Source: Ruminococcaceae bacterium YAD3003 (GTDB lineage Bacteria > Bacillota > Clostridia > Saccharofermentanales > Saccharofermentanaceae). Taken from it: a stretch of DNA of 64,000 bases. Each line of letters starts with the position of its first letter. Position 1 is the stretch's first letter. Made by a program: the position numbers and the translations under genes. Below are positions 45,514 through 55,236 of this stretch, piece by piece. The stretch is from assembly GCA_900107185.1 (NCBI GenBank), contig FNPA01000005.1, positions 1 through 64,000 of the forward strand, read 5' to 3'. The notes beneath the pieces were generated by a model. That model was not told where the DNA came from and ran no database searches. It was given only the letters and a program-made list of their open reading frames with translations.

Positions 45514-46284
45514 TCAGCCCTGTTTCATAGATAATTCAGCAGCAAAAACCTTAGTATCAAAGTCCTTATAGCCAAATACACTGATTTTTGAGTCTTTCTC
45601 GCAAATAAAGAGCTCTACCTTCTCACCTGCCATAACTTCGCTGTTGTAGTTGATTACAATATCCTCAATCTTTGAAACATCGTAACCATGCTTAAACAGT
45701 GCGTCATAAGCCCATGCAGTATATCTGGAATTATTAACGTGTCTGTTACGGTCAAGTTCCGTATAATCAGCATATTTGATTATTACCGGCTTATCAGATG
45801 CGGTAACTATGTCATTTCGGGCAGGAAATCTCAATTTAGGACAATTCTCACCGAAAACCAATCTTGGATCCTGAATTGTCGGAGGCGGAAGTTCAGGCCT
45901 CTTAGAAGCGATAACAGGCCTGTGGGTATTCCAGTCAGCAAGAATCCAAGTGGAAGTTGCCATTCCGATTAGTCTGTTATCAGAACTGTATATCTCAAAA
46001 TCACGGCCATAGTAGAATTTATCCAATTCAGTTGACCATGTTCTGATGCGGAAAGTTTCATGCCATGAAGGAAGCTCGGTGAAATGTAGCCTCATCTTAA
46101 GGATAATCCAGCATATTGAGTTCTCTTTAAGGAAATCCGTACCATAACCGACGGAATTTGAACTCCTTTCTGCCGCTTCCTGCAGATCTCCTATCAGAGA
46201 AGAACAGTACAGTTTATCCCCAATACCGCATTCTGTGGCCTTGCAATAGACCTCCATATCCGAGTATTTAGCGATCTCAGTCAT
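45514..46284 (-). CDS. Acyl-ACP thioesterase
   Basis: A 256-residue protein of two hot-dog folds, which releases fatty acids from acyl carrier protein. The conserved active-site region reads LDRNRHVNNSRYTAW, matching the D-x-N-x-H-V-N-N pattern in the second hot-dog half; the first half has ELPSWHETFRIRTW. The start at 46284 has AAGGAAGAG upstream and overlaps the end of the next upstream gene by 8 bases. Confidence 0.88.
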   Translation of the reverse strand: MTEIAKYSDMEVYCKATECGIGDKLYCSSLIGDLQEAAERSSNSVGYGTDFLKENSICWIILKMRLHFTELPSWHETFRIRTWSTELDKFYYGRDFEIYSSDNRLIGMATSTWILADWNTHRPVIASKRPELPPPTIQDPRLVFGENCPKLRFPARNDIVTASDKPVIIKYADYTELDRNRHVNNSRYTAWAYDALFKHGYDVSKIEDIVINYNSEVMAGEKVELFICEKDSKISVFGYKDFDTKVFAAELSMKQG

Positions 46285-46855
46285 TTGTCTCTTCCTTCTT
46301 TTCAACTACAGGCATTTTCATAGGTTTAGTCGCTCTGGGATTATACCTTCTGAATACCTGATACATTTCAGGCTTAAAAATAAAAACAATTACGAATTTA
46401 ATTCCTTCATGAGTAAGGCAAAAATACCAGTATTTCTCATCAATCGGGAAATCATTAAGATCTGTAAGTTTAAGTCTGATATTGGCATTATTCATATCAT
46501 TTTCAAATCTGTCTGAGGTAACAGGTCCGATATACTCGCACTCTTTTATTGAAAAACTAACGAGTTCTTCACGCTTTTCCTTACCCTTGATGGCAGCGCA
46601 CTCAAAAAAGTCGTTGCTCATCTCATATTCATATTCTTTATGCTGACGCTTAAGAAGCCATACAAGACCGAAAACAACAGCAACAGAAGCAAAAGATGTT
46701 ACAGGAATAACATCTGAACCCCAATTGAGCCAGGGGTAAACATTAATTACTGCAATAAGCATTATCGCAACCACTACAGCAGTAACGTTAAAGATTACTC
46801 CGTTTATTCCGTTCTTACGAACGACTAAGCCTTCAATAAAACTGTCTTGTAACAT
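46277..46855 (-). CDS. Two-pass membrane protein (DUF6106-like)
   Basis: A 192-residue protein with two membrane segments near residues 20-42 and 52-69, then a soluble beta-rich domain (about 75-185) with YWYFCLTHEGIKFVIVFIF. The opening LQDSFIEGLVVRK is reminiscent of DUF6106 proteins of Clostridia; this is a low-confidence memory. It is translationally coupled to the acyl-ACP thioesterase gene (8-base overlap). Function unknown. Confidence 0.65.
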   Translation of the reverse strand: MLQDSFIEGLVVRKNGINGVIFNVTAVVVAIMLIAVINVYPWLNWGSDVIPVTSFASVAVVFGLVWLLKRQHKEYEYEMSNDFFECAAIKGKEKREELVSFSIKECEYIGPVTSDRFENDMNNANIRLKLTDLNDFPIDEKYWYFCLTHEGIKFVIVFIFKPEMYQVFRRYNPRATKPMKMPVVEKKEETND

Positions 46856-46925
46856 AATTCACCTCAAACAAGACTAATTCTAACACAAAGGTAGAGCCAA
46901 TAACTGAACTGAACCTGAAATTCAA

Positions 46926-46958
46926 ATAAAAAAGAACCGTCTCATACGAAACGGTTCT
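46926..46958 (-). terminator. Rho-independent terminator of groES-groEL
   Basis: Arms AGAACCGT (46933-46940) and ACGGTTCT (46951-46958); on the minus strand a run of six T residues follows. About 100 bases after groEL. Confidence 0.82.
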
Positions 46959-46980
46959 CTAAATCTTATAGTTGTGTAAG

Positions 46981-47055
46981 CGAGTAATACAATTTTCGAG
47001 AGCCTCCGCACAAGCGAAGCGCGGAGGACTCGCTCGAGAAAATTTGTATTACGAG
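46981..47055. repeat. Long imperfect inverted repeat directly after groEL
   Basis: Outer arms GTAATACAA (46984-46992) and TTGTATTAC (47044-47052) enclose TTTTC/GAAAA pairs and a G+C-rich stem CCTCCGC (47003-47009)/GCGGAGG (47021-47027). The structure spans about 75 bases and begins 3 bases after the groEL stop codon. It may be a 3' stabilising hairpin or a short repeat element; the G+C-rich core differs from the surrounding sequence. Confidence 0.65.
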
Positions 47056-47058
47056 CGA

Positions 47059-48690
<1,632 letters not shown>

Positions 48691-48693
48691 CTA

Positions 48694-48981
48694 TTAGTCT
48701 TCAACAATAGCAGCGATGTCATCCTGACGAACGATGATGTATTCCTCACCATCGAGCTTTACGTTTGTGCCTGCATAGTCACGGATGATAACCTTCTCGC
48801 CTACTTTAACTTCCATCTTTATCTCGTTGCCATCAACGATTCCACCGGGACCAACAGCAATGATCTCTGCAATCTGAGGCTTCTGCTGAGCACCTGAGGA
48901 CAGGATAATTCCGCTCTTCGTGGTCTCTTCAGCCTGAAGTTTCTTTACTACTACCTTATCTGCTAAGGGCTTAATTGTCAT
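48694..48981 (-). CDS. groES: Co-chaperonin GroES
   Basis: The 95-residue heptameric lid of GroEL. It opens IKPLADKVVVKK and has the mobile loop around EETTKSGIILSSGAQQKPQ and the roof segment VGPGGIVDGNE. The start at 48981 is chosen for GGAGGTC seven bases upstream; the frame could extend 5 codons. A CIRCE element and promoter lie upstream. Confidence 0.97.
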   Translation of the reverse strand: MTIKPLADKVVVKKLQAEETTKSGIILSSGAQQKPQIAEIIAVGPGGIVDGNEIKMEVKVGEKVIIRDYAGTNVKLDGEEYIIVRQDDIAAIVED

Positions 48982-49008
48982 AAAAAAGACCTCCAATACT
49001 AAGAAATT

Positions 49009-49043
49009 GTGGTTAGCACTCTATAGGTCCAAGTGCTAACCAC
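49009..49043 (-). promoter_or_regulatory. CIRCE operator (HrcA site) of groES-groEL
   Basis: TTAGCACTC (49013-49021), nine bases, then AAGTGCTAA (49031-49039): the CIRCE inverted repeat with one mismatch in the inner position. Outside the consensus the dyad continues, giving 12-base perfect arms (49009-49020 and 49032-49043). It lies just downstream of the promoter, so HrcA represses the operon. Confidence 0.95.
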
Positions 49044-49048
49044 AACAA

Positions 49049-49077
49049 AATATAATTCTATTTTTGGGGTGTGTCAA
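49049..49077 (-). promoter_or_regulatory. Promoter of groES-groEL
   Basis: On the minus strand TTGACA (complement of 49072-49077), 17-base spacer, TATATT (complement of 49049-49054): a near-consensus vegetative promoter followed by CIRCE. Confidence 0.9.
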
Positions 49078-49104
49078 TACGAAAATCAAAAAAAGTCAAA
49101 AACT

Positions 49105-50460
49105 CTAATGTATCAAATCCTCTAACGGAATCTCAAAATTACAGTAATTGTAATCCGGTGCATGAGGCGGTACTTCTACCCAGTCATATTCGGTTGTTGT
49201 ACCATAGAAAAAGAGCTGAACATAAGGAATAATTGCATTCCAGTTCATTCTGATACTCCACTCATCTCCATACATTCCAGCGTTATAACAACCCTCGATC
49301 GGGAGCTGTATATACTGAGTCTCAAGATGATCCAAAGAAGGAATGAACTCTAACGCAAGTTTCTCAATATCCTCTTTTGGTATGTTGGTAATTATTGCCT
49401 GCAGGACGGTATCCATGGCGGCTATCTTACCGGTCGTCGACATGCCCATATATTGGGCCATTACACTCCTTAGAACCTCGATTTGACGTTCCATTCTCTC
49501 GAAGTCACCGTTACCGACATATCTTATTCTTGCATAAGCAACAGCCTGATATCCTGCCAGCCAGGTATATTCGCCGGTAGAATAGATATGTTCCGCACCG
49601 GGATTGATCTCATCAATATAGTTATTGGCAACACTCGCCTCACTGCTGGTCATGTTTACATAAACACCACCTACGGCATCAACAATTTCAGCCATGTGGG
49701 CAAAATTAACGTAAGCATAACCATCAATCGGAATTCTGAGACAGCTCTCAACTGTTGCAACAAGAAGATCCGGACCGCCCCATGACATAGCAGCGTTAAT
49801 CTTATGAGGAGTTGAGTAACCCGGGAAATACGCATAAGTATCTCTTGCTATGTGAAGCATCTTGAGAGTACCGTTCTTTGTATCAACGGACATAACCACG
49901 ATAACGTCAGATCTCTCACCGGTACCTGATTCGTTGTAATACTTGCTTCTGCTGTCGATACCGATAAGAAGGTAATTTCTGATAGGAGCATCGTCTATTG
50001 CCTTGATGGGCGCAAATCTTGTGGTCTGCGTAACATTGCAAAGGAGCTTAACATTACCCTCTTCATCAATGATTGTGATAGCTGTATCCGGATCAGTTGT
50101 CTCGTAAGTGATCTTGTTAAGGAGATATTCCTTATACCAGAGCGCGAAACAAACCACACCGATGATAACGCCGACAAGAGCAGCAACAGCTCCTGCAATG
50201 ACACGGATCTTCATATGCTTCTTTTTAGAATCGCGTGCACTTGTCTTCTTTGCCGGTTTAGATGCCTTTTTGGAAAAACCATACTCATAAGCACTCTCAG
50301 TTGACAATTCCTGAGGTTCTTTAAACTGGCTCTCCTCAATCTGGCTCTCCGGATTTTTAGTTTGTGTAGACAACTTAGAAGTATCAGTAAACTCAGAGTC
50401 TAAGTGCTTGGGCGCTTCAGGCCTTCGTACTGATAAATGTCTGTTTTCGTTGTTTTCCAT
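49105..50460 (-). CDS. LytR-CpsA-Psr (LCP) family wall-polymer ligase
   Basis: LCP proteins attach teichoic acids or capsular polymers to peptidoglycan on the outer face of the membrane. The 451-residue protein has a polar cytoplasmic N-terminus, a membrane segment (about residues 85-110), then the LCP domain with NYLLIGIDSR, GERSDVIVVMSVDT and the arginine-aspartate motif ARDTYAYFPGY. It follows galE by 15 bases, linking it to surface sugar metabolism. Confidence 0.92.
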   Translation of the reverse strand: MENNENRHLSVRRPEAPKHLDSEFTDTSKLSTQTKNPESQIEESQFKEPQELSTESAYEYGFSKKASKPAKKTSARDSKKKHMKIRVIAGAVAALVGVIIGVVCFALWYKEYLLNKITYETTDPDTAITIIDEEGNVKLLCNVTQTTRFAPIKAIDDAPIRNYLLIGIDSRSKYYNESGTGERSDVIVVMSVDTKNGTLKMLHIARDTYAYFPGYSTPHKINAAMSWGGPDLLVATVESCLRIPIDGYAYVNFAHMAEIVDAVGGVYVNMTSSEASVANNYIDEINPGAEHIYSTGEYTWLAGYQAVAYARIRYVGNGDFERMERQIEVLRSVMAQYMGMSTTGKIAAMDTVLQAIITNIPKEDIEKLALEFIPSLDHLETQYIQLPIEGCYNAGMYGDEWSIRMNWNAIIPYVQLFFYGTTTEYDWVEVPPHAPDYNYCNFEIPLEDLIH

Positions 50461-50475
50461 TTTATCCTGCCTTCT

Positions 50476-51498
50476 TTAATCCTTGAGACCTTCCGGATTC
50501 ATTGTCTGCCACTTCCAGCAGGATGAGCACATCTCATCAATGCCGTACTTTGCCTTGAATCCGAGCACCTCTTCAGCCTTCTTAGTGGAAGCATAGCAAA
50601 CAGCAATGTCACCCGCTCTTCTGGGTCCGAAAACATGCTTGATCTCATGTCCGCAAGCCTTTTCAAAGGCTTTAACGGCTTCCTTAACAGAAGTTCCCTT
50701 ACCGGTTCCAAGATTGAAAACACTAACAGAATCTTCCGTTCTCTCAAGGAATTTTATCGCTTTTACATGACCTTCCGCAAGGTCAACGACATGTATATAA
50801 TCACGAAGACACGTACCGTCAGGTGTGTCATAATCGTCACCAAACACAGTAAGACATTCCAATGTTCCGCCTGCAACTTTTGATATATAAGGGAATAAAT
50901 TATTAGGAATCCCTTTAGGATCTTCACCTATAAGACCACTCTCATGAGCCCCTACAGGGTTGAAATATCTGAGCAGACAAATCTTCTTATCAGGTTCTGC
51001 CTTAGCATAGTCTCTTAATACCTGTTCGAGCATCCACTTTGTCCAGCCGTAAGGATTGGTGCATGTTCCGAGAGGACTCTCCTCTGTAAAAGGAACATCT
51101 TCACTGGAACCGTAAACTGTAGCAGATGAACTGAATACAAGATTATTTACACCGAATTCAGTCATAAGACGGCATACGGTGATCATGCTGTCTATGTTAT
51201 TTGAATAATAATCAAGCGGAATCTTTACTGATTCACCGACAGCTTTAAGTCCTGCAAAATGAATAACTGCGTCAATCTTATTCTCCTCGAAAACCTTTCG
51301 AAGGGCGTTAATATCGCAGCAATCAACGTTATAAAACTTAAATCTTTTACCTGTAATTTTCTCCAGGCGGTTCTGGACTTCCATCTTGCTGTTTACGAGA
51401 TTATCAGCAATTACTACATCATATCCGTTCTCATACAGAGAAATTACGGTATGAGATCCGATATAGCCGTTTCCGCCGGTTACTAATACTGTAGACAT
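50476..51498 (-). CDS. galE: UDP-glucose 4-epimerase
   Basis: GalE interconverts UDP-glucose and UDP-galactose (or the N-acetyl forms) with bound NAD. The 340-residue SDR protein has the NAD motif GGNGYIGSHT, the SSSATVYG segment with catalytic serine/threonine, and YGWTK with the catalytic Tyr-Lys pair. The start at 51498 has AAGGAG upstream; 15 codons of extra frame lack a binding site. It heads a pair with the LCP gene and probably supplies galactose for surface polymers. Confidence 0.95.
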   Translation of the reverse strand: MSTVLVTGGNGYIGSHTVISLYENGYDVVIADNLVNSKMEVQNRLEKITGKRFKFYNVDCCDINALRKVFEENKIDAVIHFAGLKAVGESVKIPLDYYSNNIDSMITVCRLMTEFGVNNLVFSSSATVYGSSEDVPFTEESPLGTCTNPYGWTKWMLEQVLRDYAKAEPDKKICLLRYFNPVGAHESGLIGEDPKGIPNNLFPYISKVAGGTLECLTVFGDDYDTPDGTCLRDYIHVVDLAEGHVKAIKFLERTEDSVSVFNLGTGKGTSVKEAVKAFEKACGHEIKHVFGPRRAGDIAVCYASTKKAEEVLGFKAKYGIDEMCSSCWKWQTMNPEGLKD

Positions 51499-51650
51499 AT
51501 TAAACTCCTTTGTTTCAAGTAGTTGAAAACCATTTAACCACAAAATATTTTAATTTGAAACTAATTCCGCATATTTGCACCATTTTTGAAAGAACGGAAA
51601 ATCTTTTTCATATAAAATATATATGTAATCAAAAACACTTGGAGTAAACA

Positions 51651-52388
51651 ATGAATAAACTTATTTACATTGCTGATGACGATGACAACATAAGAAATCT
51701 ACTTAAGACATTTTTGGAGCGTGAAGGGTTCCACGTAACCGGTTTTCCTACCGGAGATAAATTATTCGAAGCATTTTCCAACTCACCGTCAGATCTCGTT
51801 ATTCTTGACGTAATGATGCCAGGACATGACGGATTCTTCATTTTGAAGGAAATCCGTAAGACATCTAATGTGCCGATTATTATGCTCACTGCAAAAGACA
51901 GTGATGCTGATTATATCCAGGGCCTTGATATGGGCAGTGATGATTATTTCACAAAGCCTTTCTCCCCTGTTAAGCTCGTTTCAAAAGTTAAATCTATTTT
52001 GAAGAGACAGGAAGAGATCACTGGTAAGACCGGTGATAAGCCTGATAACGATGCTGTTTATGAATTTGCAGACATCATCATTAACAGAAAAACAAAGGAA
52101 ACAACAATGAAAGGTAAGCCTTTACCGCTTACACCTAATGAATACCAGCTCCTTACATATCTTATTTCCAATAGAGACCGTGCCGTATCAAGAGCAGAAC
52201 TCCTTGATAAGATCTGGGGATATGAGACTCAGGTTGAGACAAGAGTTGCAGATGACACCGTCAAAAGATTAAGGAAGAAAATCAGTAAATCAGATGCTAA
52301 AATATCTACTATCTGGGGTTATGGCTTCAGACTCGTAGACAGAACTGACGAAGATACTGATGATGATGACGGAGATATTGAGGATTAA
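51651..52388 (+). CDS. OmpR-family response regulator
   Basis: A 245-residue DNA-binding regulator: receiver domain (residues 3-118) with DDDD acidic pocket, phospho-acceptor D53 in LVILDVMMPGHDGF and the conserved lysine in YFTKPF; then a winged-helix DNA-binding domain (about 135-232) with the GYGFRLVD ending. An acidic tail (DEDTDDDDGDIED) follows. The stop overlaps the kinase start as TAATG. An AT-rich 152-base spacer separates it from divergent galE; TTGGAG precedes its start. Confidence 0.95.
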   Translation: MNKLIYIADDDDNIRNLLKTFLEREGFHVTGFPTGDKLFEAFSNSPSDLVILDVMMPGHDGFFILKEIRKTSNVPIIMLTAKDSDADYIQGLDMGSDDYFTKPFSPVKLVSKVKSILKRQEEITGKTGDKPDNDAVYEFADIIINRKTKETTMKGKPLPLTPNEYQLLTYLISNRDRAVSRAELLDKIWGYETQVETRVADDTVKRLRKKISKSDAKISTIWGYGFRLVDRTDEDTDDDDGDIED

Positions 52389-54025
52389 TGAGTGATAAAC
52401 CGGAACAGTCTCGGTTAAAAACTAAAAAACCTTCAAGAAACAAATCGGCAATCAGAATACCAATCTCACTTCACTTTTATGCAGTTGAGATTGTGGTAAT
52501 TATTCTGATTGTCTTTATTATTAACATTTATATCCAGTCAATCGTTAAGAATTACATTGCCAATGAATGTAACCAGCGACTTGATATCGCCGTTAACTCC
52601 ACACAGAACTTTGCTCAGGCATTCAGCTCGCAGATCAGTGTTACCGATGAGCGGAGCGAAGAAAATATCAGAGCTTATCTCGTTAATTCAGTAGTTACTT
52701 CTGCCGACCTGTCTAACCAGGCCAGTATCGCTCTTTATACTTTAGATAAAGATACGGGCGAGTACATTCTGTTATGGCCTACCGCTTATTATTCTGCTTC
52801 ATATGCCAACAGTGCATCTAATGTAGTAAGCCAGGTTATCGAAGAGCATGGTTATGAAGATATCACCAATACACAGACCACTGAAATCGACGGCAACCTT
52901 ATCTACTACAGAACTCTTACCATCGAATATAAATCAACCAGAGTAGATGATACCAACTTAGACGTTAACAGTACTCCAGGTCCTACGCTTGATGATGAAC
53001 ATAAGGATACAGTTGATCTTAATAACTACTACCTCTGTGTATACGTTAACTCGAGCTCCTACTATTCATTTATGGCTGCCATGACTCTGGCACTTATTCA
53101 GGCTGCCCTCCTCGCAATTCTTATTGCGGGTGTATTGAGTATGCTGATGACATATCCACTCATCTTCTCTACCCAGAAACTCTCAAGATTTGCAAAGCGT
53201 ATTTCAAAGGGTGATTTCAAACCCGTTAGAGGTCATATAGTCAGTAAAGAATTATCTGAATTGGGCGATGTCATGAACCAGATGGCATACAGACTCGAAG
53301 AATCAGATATTGAGCAGAAGACATTCTTCCAGAATGCTTCACATGAATTGAGAACTCCTCTTATGTCAATTCAGGGATATGCTGAAGGTCTTAAATACGG
53401 AGTTTTTGAAGCTGAAGAAGACCGCGATAACGCCATTGATGTCATTATTGCTGAGACTGGCAGACTTTCTTCATTGGTTGAAAACCTCCTCTCTATTTCC
53501 AAAATGGATATGAGCCGAAGCGGAAACTACGAAGTTAAGAAGCAGAACATCGATGTTACTAAGATCTGTGACACTATTATCGACCGTGTAAGAGGAAACT
53601 TTATTCACGAAGACAAAGCTATTATTAACGATATCGATATCCAGAGCATCTACATTTACGGAAACGAGAACGATCTCATCAGATGTCTCGAAAACATATT
53701 CTCCAACTGTCTGAGATACTGCAAGAATGCTGTTTCATTCAGCTGTAAACTGGATGAGTCCGGTTCAAATGTTGTTTTCACAATTTCAGACGACGGCCCC
53801 GGTATTGCTCCTGAAGTAGTCGATCATCTTTTCGAGCGTTTCTCTAAAGGTGCTGACGGTAAACACGGTATCGGACTCGCTCTTGCAAAAGCAATTGCAG
53901 AGGAACATAACGGTACAGTAAATGCATATAACAAACCGGAAGGCGGTGCATGTTTCAATGTCACCATTCCGGTTCTGTTCCACAGAGATCAGCTGACTAA
54001 GATAAATAACGACAGTACAAAATAA
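52388..54025 (+). CDS. Sensor histidine kinase
   Basis: A 545-residue membrane kinase: membrane segment at about 27-48, extracytoplasmic sensor region of about 180 residues, second segment at about 230-258, HAMP linker, HisKA domain with phosphorylated H319 in NASHELRTPLMSI, and an HATPase domain with ISDDGPGIAPE and KHGIGLALAKAI. It pairs with the response regulator just upstream. The signal is not recognisable from the sensor region. A terminator follows. Confidence 0.95.
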   Translation: MSDKPEQSRLKTKKPSRNKSAIRIPISLHFYAVEIVVIILIVFIINIYIQSIVKNYIANECNQRLDIAVNSTQNFAQAFSSQISVTDERSEENIRAYLVNSVVTSADLSNQASIALYTLDKDTGEYILLWPTAYYSASYANSASNVVSQVIEEHGYEDITNTQTTEIDGNLIYYRTLTIEYKSTRVDDTNLDVNSTPGPTLDDEHKDTVDLNNYYLCVYVNSSSYYSFMAAMTLALIQAALLAILIAGVLSMLMTYPLIFSTQKLSRFAKRISKGDFKPVRGHIVSKELSELGDVMNQMAYRLEESDIEQKTFFQNASHELRTPLMSIQGYAEGLKYGVFEAEEDRDNAIDVIIAETGRLSSLVENLLSISKMDMSRSGNYEVKKQNIDVTKICDTIIDRVRGNFIHEDKAIINDIDIQSIYIYGNENDLIRCLENIFSNCLRYCKNAVSFSCKLDESGSNVVFTISDDGPGIAPEVVDHLFERFSKGADGKHGIGLALAKAIAEEHNGTVNAYNKPEGGACFNVTIPVLFHRDQLTKINNDSTK

Positions 54026-54029
54026 ACCA

Positions 54030-54066
54030 ATAAAAAATGCCGCCTCATATGAGACGGCATTTCCTT
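54030..54066. terminator. Terminator after the two-component genes
   Basis: Thirteen-base arms with one mismatch (54036-54048 and 54049-54061), A run before and T-rich tract after; may serve both the kinase gene and the convergent minus-strand gene. Confidence 0.85.
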
Positions 54067-54079
54067 TATTTAAGTAGAT

Positions 54080-55108
54080 TTACATTAAGTTGAAATACTT
54101 ATATGCATTGAAGAATGCGGGTTTTCCTTCGTATCTCTTAGAAGTGACTGCAGAAGCATTCGCCTTCTCTGATTCGATCTTCTGGAAATTACGCTGGAAC
54201 ATAAGAAGCGTATTCAGTGCATCTGGAATCGTAGCGCATCTCCCCGCCAGCAAAATCTGCTGAAGCTTAAAAAGGATTCTGGGATCTACATATTCAGCAG
54301 CTATCAGGCTGGAACCATAACCGTTATAAAGAAGATTAAGCTGGTCAGATAACTCACCTGCTTCTGTGATCAATTGTTCCATCTTAGCTTTATGACTCTT
54401 CTTCTTCAAAACGAACAAAACGATCAATCCGGCAGCGATAAGGAAAGAAACACCTGCAATAATGTAGTATGGAATCTTGTTATCAGAAGATTTAACCCAG
54501 AATATTGCGTTTGCCAGCTGAATAAGAGCAAAAACACCAACAAGTATACCCCATACCAAAGGTGCGACACTTGTTTTGGAGAACTTATTAATCTCGCTAT
54601 TAAGGTTTTCGTACTTCTGGAACATATCAACCTTCGGACTGAAATGGTTAAGCATTTTAGTCATCTCAGCAAGAGACTTCTCGCGTTCAGCTGCATAAGC
54701 AGGATCGAGTGCTGGCTGCTGTGGTGCCTGATAACCATAAGAAACAGGCTGTGCAGCATTCTGATAAACAGGCTGATATACCTGCTGATAAGGCTGTTGA
54801 TATTGCGGCTGGGCAACCTGCTGATACTGAGGTTGTGCTACCGGCTGCTGATATTGAGGCTGTACAGGTGCTGTAACGGGCTGCTGCACAGGAACACTAT
54901 ACTGAGGCTGAGCAGGCTGAACAGGAGCCTGCTGCTGAACCGGTGCCTGTTGTACAGGCACTGCCTGAGGCTGAACTGCCGGCTGTTGATATACAGGCGG
55001 CTGATAAGAAGATGCCTGAGGCTTAGCGAAAGTCTGATTAGGCTGAATATCAGGTGTTGCCGGATCGCTGGAACCTGTTATCTGCCAATTCTCATCAAAA
55101 TCACTCAT
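54080..55108 (-). CDS. Membrane protein with P/Q-rich N-terminal repeat region
   Basis: A 342-residue protein. Residues about 20-135 are a low-complexity region made of Gln, Pro, Val, Ala and Tyr with repeats such as QPQYQQPVAQ. Then a helical segment, two membrane segments (about 183-203 and 214-236) and a C-terminal cytoplasmic helical domain of about 100 residues. The P/Q-rich part is probably disordered and may bind partners. No family is recognised and no operon partner is evident. Confidence 0.75.
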   Translation of the reverse strand: MSDFDENWQITGSSDPATPDIQPNQTFAKPQASSYQPPVYQQPAVQPQAVPVQQAPVQQQAPVQPAQPQYSVPVQQPVTAPVQPQYQQPVAQPQYQQVAQPQYQQPYQQVYQPVYQNAAQPVSYGYQAPQQPALDPAYAAEREKSLAEMTKMLNHFSPKVDMFQKYENLNSEINKFSKTSVAPLVWGILVGVFALIQLANAIFWVKSSDNKIPYYIIAGVSFLIAAGLIVLFVLKKKSHKAKMEQLITEAGELSDQLNLLYNGYGSSLIAAEYVDPRILFKLQQILLAGRCATIPDALNTLLMFQRNFQKIESEKANASAVTSKRYEGKPAFFNAYKYFNLM

Positions 55109-55180
55109 GTCTTCTCTCCCTTATTAATATAAAGATAATTTTATTACGATAATCAAAGTTTTCCAATATTAAAATGCATA

Positions 55181-55211
55181 AAAAACAAGGCCGCTAAGAT
55201 AAGCGGCCTTG
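55181..55211 (-). terminator. Rho-independent terminator of the trpB-like gene
   Basis: Perfect 10-base arms CAAGGCCGCT (55186-55195) and AGCGGCCTTG (55202-55211); on the minus strand a T run follows. Confidence 0.88.
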
Positions 55212-55236
55212 TAATTGACAGTAGATTATTCAGAAA

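Noticed and set aside
54374-55132. 252-residue plus-strand open frame rich in Leu and Arg
   Set aside because: It is the antisense shadow of the Gln/Pro-rich repeat region of the minus-strand membrane protein, without a ribosome binding site.
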